The translations under genes were made by a program, and so were the position numbers. Of a stretch of 64,000 nt of DNA, positions 58,419 through 64,000 are shown piece by piece. The DNA comes from Parasulfuritortus sp037446165. GTDB taxonomy: Bacteria > Pseudomonadota > Gammaproteobacteria > Burkholderiales > Thiobacillaceae. The notes beneath the pieces are model-generated. The model was not told where the DNA came from and did no database searches. It saw nothing but the letters and a program-made list of their open reading frames with translations. The stretch is from positions 1-64,000 of the forward strand of contig JBBIJC010000003.1 of assembly GCA_037446165.1 (NCBI GenBank), written 5' to 3'. How positions within the stretch are numbered: position 1 is the first letter of the stretch; each line of letters starts with the position of its first letter.

Positions 58419-59597
58419 ATGCAATCCAGTATCCTTCGCCGAGTGCTCTTTGCCTACCTGGGGTTCGGAGCGGCCGTGGCTTGCGTCTTTCCTATCTACG
58501 CCGGATTCTTCGTGGAATGGAAACCGGGCATGCTGCCCTGGTTCATCGCCGGCTGCTTCGTCGCCGGATTGGCGATTGGCATCGCCAATTACTGGATGCT
58601 GAATCTGATCCTGATTTCCAAGCTGAAACGCATCTCCCAGGTCGCCAGTGCCATTGCCAACAAGAACCTGACCTTCACCTGCGCAATGCAGAGCGCCGAC
58701 ACCATCGGCGAAATCGTCAGCAGCTTCAACAACATGGCCGCCACCCTGCGCGAGCTTATTTCCCAAACCTCCGGCCTGAGCAGCCAGGTCCGCAGCGGCA
58801 GCGACATGATTCGCGGCCAGGCCGAGGAAATCTACGGCCGTGTCGGCCGGTCCGCCGACCGGACGCGCAACATTTCAGCCAACATCCAGCAGCTGGAAGC
58901 CGCCATCGCCGACATTTCGACCCGCAGCGAAAACGCCACCGCCAAGACAGCCGAGGCCGCCACCATCGCGCGGGAAGGCGTGGCCATGGCCAAGGGCAGC
59001 ATTACCGGCATGGAACACATCCATGACCGGATCAGCAGCGCCACCACGCGGGTCGAGAAGCTGGAACAAAGCTCTCAGGAAGTCGGCACCATCGTCAGCG
59101 TCATCAAGGAGATTGCCGACCAGACCAACCTGCTCGCGCTCAATGCCGCCATCGAGGCCGCACGCGCCGGCGAGCAGGGTCGCGGCTTCGCCGTCGTGGC
59201 CGACGAGGTGCGCAAGCTGGCGGAAAAGACCTCTGACGCCACCAGCCAGATCAGCCAGATGATCGGCACCATCCAGCAGGAAACCCACCTGGCCATCGAG
59301 GCCATCGGCGAGAGCATGAGCGAGGCCCAGACCGGCGTCGGACAGGCACGGCGCGCGGGCGAATCGCTGGCCAGCATTATCGATTCGGTGGCTCAGGTCG
59401 ACACGCTGGTCAAGGAAATCGCCCAGTCCACCGGACTGCAAAAAACCGTGGCGCGCGATGTGTGCAACAACGTGATGGCGATCGAGGAATTCAACACGCT
59501 GACCCTGAACGACTCCGAACAGGGCATAAAGCTGGCGGCCAATCTGGTGAACGACGCCAATCGGCTGGATGATTCGGTCAAGACCTTCAAGCTTTGA
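58419..59597 (+). CDS. Methyl-accepting chemotaxis protein
   Basis: A 392-residue transducer with two close N-terminal membrane helices (about 8-28 and 38-62) and almost no periplasmic domain, a HAMP-like segment (about 65-115) and a signalling domain. The tip hairpin is intact (VIKEIADQTNLLALNAAIEAARAGEQGRGFAVVADEVRKLAE in the usual order). The short periplasmic loop means it senses membrane or internal cues such as redox or energy state. The C terminus lacks a CheR pentapeptide. Confidence 0.92.
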   Translation: MQSSILRRVLFAYLGFGAAVACVFPIYAGFFVEWKPGMLPWFIAGCFVAGLAIGIANYWMLNLILISKLKRISQVASAIANKNLTFTCAMQSADTIGEIVSSFNNMAATLRELISQTSGLSSQVRSGSDMIRGQAEEIYGRVGRSADRTRNISANIQQLEAAIADISTRSENATAKTAEAATIAREGVAMAKGSITGMEHIHDRISSATTRVEKLEQSSQEVGTIVSVIKEIADQTNLLALNAAIEAARAGEQGRGFAVVADEVRKLAEKTSDATSQISQMIGTIQQETHLAIEAIGESMSEAQTGVGQARRAGESLASIIDSVAQVDTLVKEIAQSTGLQKTVARDVCNNVMAIEEFNTLTLNDSEQGIKLAANLVNDANRLDDSVKTFKL

Positions 59598-59672
59598 AGC
59601 CTGATCGGCAACAAGCACCAACCCAACCGGATCAGGGTTGATGAAAATCAAGTTTCTTAAGGAAATTTTAAA

Positions 59673-59678
59673 TATAAT
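59673..59678 (+). promoter_or_regulatory. Exact -10 box upstream of the cytochrome c gene
   Basis: TATAAT in an AT-rich stretch (59651-59690) 58 bases before the cytochrome start. No good -35 is visible at 16-18 bases, so an activator may be needed. Confidence 0.45.
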
Positions 59679-59735
59679 TCTCCGATAATGATTTTGTCCC
59701 GAAGCCCCAAACCTGACACTTTGAAAGGATTACAC

Positions 59736-60032
59736 ATGAAGACCATTTCTGCTGTTGTTGCCGCTGTTGCCCTGATTGCCGCCGGTTCCGCCATGGCTGG
59801 CGATGACCTGCTGAAGAAGGACGGCTGCTTGGCTTGCCACAATGGCAAGATCGGCCCCACCTTCAAGGATGTGAATGCCAAGATCAAGGGTGATGCCGCT
59901 GTTGTTGCAACCACCCTGGAAAAGGGCGCCAAGACCGGCCAGTACGCCGGCATCAAGATGGCCATGCCCCCTCAGGCAGCCCACAAGGCTGATGCTGCTG
60001 CCCTGGCCAAAGAGATTGCCAGCCAGAAGTAA
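59736..60032 (+). CDS. Small monohaem cytochrome c (c551/c552-like)
   Basis: A 98-residue periplasmic electron carrier. It has a signal peptide ending SAMAG, a single haem site CLACH at about residue 32 and the axial methionine in KMAMPPQ. It starts at ATG 59736 with AAGGA in front; an in-frame ATG at 59688 would spoil the signal peptide. A strong terminator follows, so it is transcribed alone. It probably shuttles electrons to a terminal oxidase or reductase; the partner is unknown. Confidence 0.93.
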   Translation: MKTISAVVAAVALIAAGSAMAGDDLLKKDGCLACHNGKIGPTFKDVNAKIKGDAAVVATTLEKGAKTGQYAGIKMAMPPQAAHKADAAALAKEIASQK

Positions 60033-60046
60033 TCGGCATCTTCAAA

Positions 60047-60077
60047 CAAAAAAGCGCGGTTCATCCGCGCTTTTTTG
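60047..60077. terminator. Bidirectional terminator between cytochrome c and folA
   Basis: 13-base-pair stem CAAAAAAGCGCGG / CCGCGCTTTTTTG with loop TTCAT and A/T runs on both arms. It serves the convergent cytochrome and folA genes. Confidence 0.9.
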
Positions 60078-60095
60078 TTGTCTGTAGTCCCGGTT

Positions 60096-60581
60096 TCAAC
60101 GCTCGTAGGTCACGAAGTCATAGCCCAGACCGCTCGCGCTAGTGTGTGACTCCCTGTTCACTTCGCGCCATAGCGCACGATCGAACTCCGGGAACCAGGC
60201 ATCCCCCAGATAATCCTGCTGGATCTCGGTCAGATAGAGCCGCTGCGCGAAAGGCAAGGCCTGGCCATACAGATTGGCGCCGCCGACAAAAAAAATCTCA
60301 GCATCGCCCTGGCACAAGGCCATCGCCCTTTGCACCGAATCCGCAGTCAGGCAGCCTTCGATCCTGTAACCCGGGTCGCGACTGACAATCACCGTGGTCC
60401 GTCCGGGCAGGGGCCGGCCGATGGACTCGTAGGTCTTGCGTCCCATGATGATGTGGTGGCCCATGGTCAGAGCCTTGAAGTGCCTGAGGTCTTCGGGCAG
60501 ATGCCAGGGTAGCGTGTTGTTGATGCCGATCACCCGGTTGCGAGCCGCGGCAACAATGATGCTGACGACCTGCTCGCTCAT
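60096..60581 (-). CDS. folA: Dihydrofolate reductase FolA
   Basis: Reduces dihydrofolate with NADPH. Signature AAARNRVIGINNTLPWHLPEDL with the catalytic acid, then GRKTYESIGRPLPGR and VGGANLYGQAL. 161 residues. Its ATG overlaps the thyA stop, so thymidylate synthesis and folate recycling are coupled. Confidence 0.96.
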   Translation of the reverse strand: MSEQVVSIIVAAARNRVIGINNTLPWHLPEDLRHFKALTMGHHIIMGRKTYESIGRPLPGRTTVIVSRDPGYRIEGCLTADSVQRAMALCQGDAEIFFVGGANLYGQALPFAQRLYLTEIQQDYLGDAWFPEFDRALWREVNRESHTSASGLGYDFVTYER

Positions 60582-61372
60582 ACCGCGACCGGCGCCTTGA
60601 TACCCGGATGCGGATCGTAGCCCTCTAGGCTGAAGTCCTCGTAGCGGAACCCGGTGATGTCCCGCACCTCCGGGTTGATCCGCATCGCCGGCAGAGCCCG
60701 GAAGTCCCGACTGAGCTGCAGATTCACCTGCTCCATGTGATTGAGGTAGATATGGGCATCGCCCAGGGTATGCACGAAATCGCCAGGTTTCAGTCCGGTC
60801 ACCTGGGCCATCATCATGGTCAGCAGGGCGTAGCTGGCAATATTGAACGGCACCCCGAGGAAGATGTCCGCGCTGCGCTGATAAAGCTGGCAGGACAGCT
60901 TGCCATCAGCCACATAGAACTGGAAAAAGGCATGGCAGGGTGGCAGCTTCATGTTCTGCAATTCACCCACGTTCCAGGCCGACACGATGATGCGGCGGGA
61001 GTCCGGATTGTGCTTCAGGGTCTCCACCACTTCGCGAATCTGGTCGATATGGCGGCCATCCGCTGCGGGCCAGGAGCGCCACTGAAAACCATAGATGGGG
61101 CCCAGGTCGCCGTTCTCGTCCGCCCATTCGTCCCAGATGGAAACGCCGTTGTCCTTCAGGTACTTGATGTTGGTGTCGCCCTGCAGGAACCAGAGCAATT
61201 CGTGAATCACCGACTTGAGGTGAACCTTCTTGGTGGTCAGCAGGGGAAACCCCTCGGACAGATCGAAACGCATCTGGTGGCCGAATACGGAGATCGTCCC
61301 GGTGCCGGTCCGGTCGGCCTTGCGCGTGCCGTGTTCCAGTACGTGGCGCAGTAGATCGTGATAAATACGCAT
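60578..61372 (-). CDS. thyA: Thymidylate synthase ThyA
   Basis: Methylates dUMP using methylene-tetrahydrofolate. At 264 residues it is the standard length. The catalytic Cys is in LPPCHAFFQFYV, with the RRIIVSAWN, QRSADIFLGVPFNIASYA and HIYLNHMEQ motifs. It is tightly coupled with folA downstream and abuts the PilZ gene upstream by one base. Confidence 0.97.
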   Translation of the reverse strand: MRIYHDLLRHVLEHGTRKADRTGTGTISVFGHQMRFDLSEGFPLLTTKKVHLKSVIHELLWFLQGDTNIKYLKDNGVSIWDEWADENGDLGPIYGFQWRSWPAADGRHIDQIREVVETLKHNPDSRRIIVSAWNVGELQNMKLPPCHAFFQFYVADGKLSCQLYQRSADIFLGVPFNIASYALLTMMMAQVTGLKPGDFVHTLGDAHIYLNHMEQVNLQLSRDFRALPAMRINPEVRDITGFRYEDFSLEGYDPHPGIKAPVAV

Positions 61373-62082
61373 TAATCGGTTTCCTTGAGCAGGAACTGGT
61401 AAACCAGGTTCATGATGAGCAAGCGATGGTTCTGGGACAGGTTTTCGAATTGCACGCCGACGACCACCGCCTTGCGGCCGGTCTCGTCCTCTTCCTCGCC
61501 GATGGCGCGTATGACGGCGGGGGTCTGGATGTATTCCTCGATGTCGTCCAGCTTGATCTTGAACGAAAGGAACACCACCTGATCCTTCACGCCGAAGGGG
61601 CTTGTGGCCATGATGCGCGCGCCGCCCACACTCAGATCGACGATCCGGGCCGCACCCAGCTGCCTGCCGCCTTCCTTGTCTTGGACGGCCGTGATCAGCT
61701 GCACTTCGGCACGCACGGCCTTGCGGATACGCATGATCTGGACGCTGTCCGGATAGGCCAGATGCAGGTAGGGAAACGGCGTGTGGTGGACCTTGAGCAC
61801 CTTGGTCTTGAAGGCGCAGACATTGAGTCCGGAAAAGGCCCGCACCAGGAAGGGCTGTGCCTCGCGCAGGAAGATCAGTTTGCCTTCGATAATGGGCGCC
61901 GTGACCAGCACGCTTTTGGGTTTCATGACCCCGATGACCCGCACCGTCAGACGCTCGTTCTGACCTTCCACCATCTGCTGCAATTGCAGGGCATCGCCGG
62001 GCATGAGCTTGACCTCATCCAGGGTCGCCGTCTTCTCCATGGGGGCGGCATGTTCACTCGGACGTTTAGGGCTGTGGGTCAT
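61372..62082 (-). CDS. YcgR-like PilZ domain c-di-GMP receptor
   Basis: A 236-residue protein with an N-terminal YcgR-like beta domain (about 25-110) and a C-terminal PilZ domain (about 115-230). The c-di-GMP motif is visible as RKAVR (IMRIRKAVRAEVQL) and DLSVGGAR. YcgR proteins brake the flagellar motor when c-di-GMP is high. This gives a possible receptor for the signals made by the GGDEF/EAL/HD-GYP island. Its stop overlaps the first base of thyA. Confidence 0.88.
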   Translation of the reverse strand: MTHSPKRPSEHAAPMEKTATLDEVKLMPGDALQLQQMVEGQNERLTVRVIGVMKPKSVLVTAPIIEGKLIFLREAQPFLVRAFSGLNVCAFKTKVLKVHHTPFPYLHLAYPDSVQIMRIRKAVRAEVQLITAVQDKEGGRQLGAARIVDLSVGGARIMATSPFGVKDQVVFLSFKIKLDDIEEYIQTPAVIRAIGEEEDETGRKAVVVGVQFENLSQNHRLLIMNLVYQFLLKETD

Positions 62083-62142
62083 CTTGAAATCGCCTGTTGT
62101 TTCACGCTGGCTGCGGCAGTCAGGATGCCATGCCAGGCGCCA

Positions 62143-62697
62143 TCAATGCAAAGTGGTTTTATCCAGCTCGGTCAGGATGTCGCGCACCAGTTTCCGGCCC
62201 AGATCGCCCATACCGCGGGTCAGTATCGCCTCGTCCCGCTCGCCGTCGATCAGACGGCGCATGATGCCGCCCAGCCGGGCCATGTCGCCGCCCGCCTTCA
62301 TCATCTGCTCGGCCATGTTGGCCAACGTGGTAAAGGCCTCCATATTGCCGCGACCAGCCAGGCTGATCATGGTCCCCAGACCCGGCGCCGCGGTCTCCGG
62401 GTCGCCTCCGGTCTCGACCGGAGGCAGTGTGGCCGGATTCTCAATACCGGCCAGAATCGCCTCGACGATCACCCTGTCCTCGTCGTCCAGGCCCAGCATC
62501 ACCCTGCGATCCCGCTTGCCATCCAGGATCTCGCGCACCACGGACACCATCACCGCCCAGCCCCGGCTTTCGGCTTCCCGCAGCATGTCCAGCAAGGGCG
62601 GGATGAGCGCGCGATTGTGCACGGCCTGCACCACGGCATGGATAAAGGGGGCCTGCATCTTCAGAATCTGCTCGGCGGCAGCGGGCAGTCGGGCCAT
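62143..62697 (-). CDS. Conserved-looking unknown protein between the PilZ gene and bpt
   Basis: A 184-residue soluble, methionine- and alanine-rich helical protein (MLREAESRGWAVMVSVVREILDG..., NMAEQMMKAGGDMARLGGIMRRLI). No signal peptide, cysteines or familiar motif. It starts exactly at the bpt stop (one shared base), so it is co-translated with the aat-bpt genes. Function is unknown. Confidence 0.8.
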   Translation of the reverse strand: MARLPAAAEQILKMQAPFIHAVVQAVHNRALIPPLLDMLREAESRGWAVMVSVVREILDGKRDRRVMLGLDDEDRVIVEAILAGIENPATLPPVETGGDPETAAPGLGTMISLAGRGNMEAFTTLANMAEQMMKAGGDMARLGGIMRRLIDGERDEAILTRGMGDLGRKLVRDILTELDKTTLH

Positions 62698-63440
62698 CAG
62701 TCGTGCTCCAGTTCAGTATCAACCAATGTTTTCCAGGATCCGTGCCGGAACACCTCGAGCGGCCGGTAATCCGATTTGTAGGCCATTTTTGGGCTCTGCC
62801 TGATCCAGTAGCCCAGATACAGATAGGGCAAGTGCATCCCGGCGGCCAAGCGAATCTGGGTCAGGACGTTGTAGACCCCCAGCCCGCGCCTGGCCAATTC
62901 CGGTTCGTAGAAGGTATACACCGCCGACAAGCCATCCAGCAGCCGGTCGATCAGGCTCACCATGACCACCCGTCCGTCCAGGCGAAACTCGGCCAGGACG
63001 CTGTCCACCTGGCTGGTCAGCAGGAAGGCCCGATATTGCTCCCGGTCATCCATGTCCATGCCGCCTCCGGCGTGGCGAGCCGCCTGGTAGCTGCGATAAA
63101 GCACATAGTGGGCTTCAATGAATTCAAGGGGACGAAGCTCGCAACTGAGGTCCTGATTGCGGGCCTGATTGCGCCGCTGGCTGCGCCGTGGCTTGAAATC
63201 GGCCACCACCACCCGCGCCGGCGTGCAGGCCTCGCATTCGTCGCAGCGCGGCCGGTAGACATAATGGCCGCTGCGCCGGAAGCCCAGTCGGGCCATTTCG
63301 CTGAACACCGGGCTATCGATCAGGGCCGCCGGCGTGGCGACCTGTGAACGCGCCATCCGGTCCGGCAGATAACTGCAGGGATAGGGCGCCGTCAAGTAAA
63401 AATGAAGACGCTGGATGGGGAGTTCAGTCAATAAGGTCAC
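62697..63440 (-). CDS. bpt: Aspartate/glutamate leucyltransferase Bpt
   Basis: N-degron pathway enzyme that adds leucine to proteins with N-terminal Asp or Glu, homologous to eukaryotic Ate1. The N-terminal Cys cluster is present (YPCSYLPDR, then RCDECEACTPARV), with the family segment SPVFSEMARLGFRRSG and C-terminal YLYLGYWIRQSPKMAYKS. 247 residues. It overlaps aat by 17 bases, the usual arrangement. Confidence 0.95.
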   Translation of the reverse strand: MTLLTELPIQRLHFYLTAPYPCSYLPDRMARSQVATPAALIDSPVFSEMARLGFRRSGHYVYRPRCDECEACTPARVVVADFKPRRSQRRNQARNQDLSCELRPLEFIEAHYVLYRSYQAARHAGGGMDMDDREQYRAFLLTSQVDSVLAEFRLDGRVVMVSLIDRLLDGLSAVYTFYEPELARRGLGVYNVLTQIRLAAGMHLPYLYLGYWIRQSPKMAYKSDYRPLEVFRHGSWKTLVDTELEHD

Positions 63441-64000
63441 GATCGAAACGCCATGGTCGGGGCAGTCCTGGCAAGTTTACCAACATCTCCAGGCGCAGCA
63501 TGAACTCCTGCCGTGAAATCGGCCGGGCGCCCAGCGAAGCCAGGTGGGCGGTCTCCATCTGACAGTCGATCAGGCCGAAATCCCAGCGCCGCAATTGCGC
63601 AACCAGATGGGCAAACGCGATCTTTGATCCATCCGTGACCCGGGTGAACATGGATTCGCCATAGAACATCCGGCCGATGGCAACCCCATACAACCCGCTG
63701 ACCAGCTCGCCGCCTTGCCAGGTTTCGATCGAATGGGCATAGCCCAGGGCATGCAACCGGCAATAGGCCTGAATCATCTCATCCACGATCCAGCTGCCGC
63801 GCTGCCCGGGCCGCGGCTCGGCACAGGCACGCATCACCGCCTCGAAGGCGGTATCGACCCGCACTTCATAATCCCGTCGCCGCAAGCGCTTGGCCAGGGA
63901 ACGGGATAGCCTGAACTCATCCGGAACCAGCACCATGCGTGGATCGGGCGACCACCAGAGGATGGGCTCGCCGGGCCCGAACCAGGGGAATATGCCCTGG
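63424..64000 (-). CDS. aat: Leucyl/phenylalanyl-tRNA-protein transferase Aat (5' end outside window)
   Basis: N-degron enzyme adding Leu or Phe to N-terminal Lys/Arg. The frame is open to the window edge. Residues before the internal ATG at 63936 read GIFPWFGPGEPILWWSPDPR, the conserved Aat N-terminal motif, so the gene begins beyond 64000. The core SWIVDEMIQAYCRLHALGYAHSIE-type region and GLIDCQMETAHLASLGA are intact. Only about the first ten residues should be missing. Confidence 0.96.
   Translation of the reverse strand, partial: QGIFPWFGPGEPILWWSPDPRMVLVPDEFRLSRSLAKRLRRRDYEVRVDTAFEAVMRACAEPRPGQRGSWIVDEMIQAYCRLHALGYAHSIETWQGGELVSGLYGVAIGRMFYGESMFTRVTDGSKIAFAHLVAQLRRWDFGLIDCQMETAHLASLGARPISRQEFMLRLEMLVNLPGLPRPWRFDRDLID

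Overview
The window looks like a chromosomal segment of a high-GC, sulfur-oxidising, nitrate-respiring betaproteobacterium (Thiobacillus/Sulfuricella/Sulfuritalea-like). This is judged from gene content and family resemblance, not from a search. The main clues are a complete oxidative-type dsr cluster (dsrABEFHCMKLJOPNR plus siroheme synthase), a periplasmic nitrate reductase operon fused to a molybdenum-cofactor operon, a NarX/NarL-like pair, and the aat-bpt pair. No rRNA, tRNA, insertion sequence or CRISPR array was seen.

Layout. 1-1206: AT-rich left edge with the tail of an unknown protein and two small secreted proteins. 1392-9637 (minus strand): napDAGHB followed by moaA-mog-moaD-moaE-moaC as one long run. 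It is divergent from mobA-mobB-moeA (9837-12050) across an intergenic region holding a strong FNR-type box. 12084-13577: a PagL-like lipid A deacylase and a 2-oxoglutarate dioxygenase. 14105-31377: a dense two-component and c-di-GMP island (HD-GYP regulator, three histidine kinases, ANTAR regulator, globin-coupled GGDEF-EAL protein, REC-PAS, HDOD, GAF-PAS-GGDEF, zinc-sensing degenerate GGDEF) with remnants of broken genes. The GAF-PAS-GGDEF gene is split only by a scaffolding artefact: 100 Ns lie between two copies of the same 55 bases.

31411-34191 (minus strand): a five-gene operon divergent from dsrA. It encodes an 84-aa unknown, a stand-alone Cas6/Cmx6-like protein, a cysteine-free DsrC-like protein, a rhodanese and a 192-aa unknown. 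The shared 261-base upstream region carries a perfect 20-base palindrome. 34453-48786: the dsr operon proper (reverse siroheme sulfite reductase, DsrEFH/DsrC sulfur relay, DsrMKJOP membrane complex, DsrL reductase), then dsrN, dsrR and cysG for siroheme and Fe-S supply.

48822-64000: a PatZ-like acetyltransferase divergent from a histone-deacetylase-family protein; NarL/NarX-like regulators; amiC-tsaE, queG, murI, a chemoreceptor, a small cytochrome c, folA-thyA, a YcgR/PilZ protein, an unknown, bpt and a truncated aat.

Working together, the dsr system would oxidise stored or intracellular sulfur to sulfite, feeding electrons to the quinone pool, and NapAGHB would provide nitrate reduction at low oxygen. 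The most unusual item is the Cas6-like gene in the operon facing dsrA, beside a palindrome that could be an RNA hairpin or an operator.
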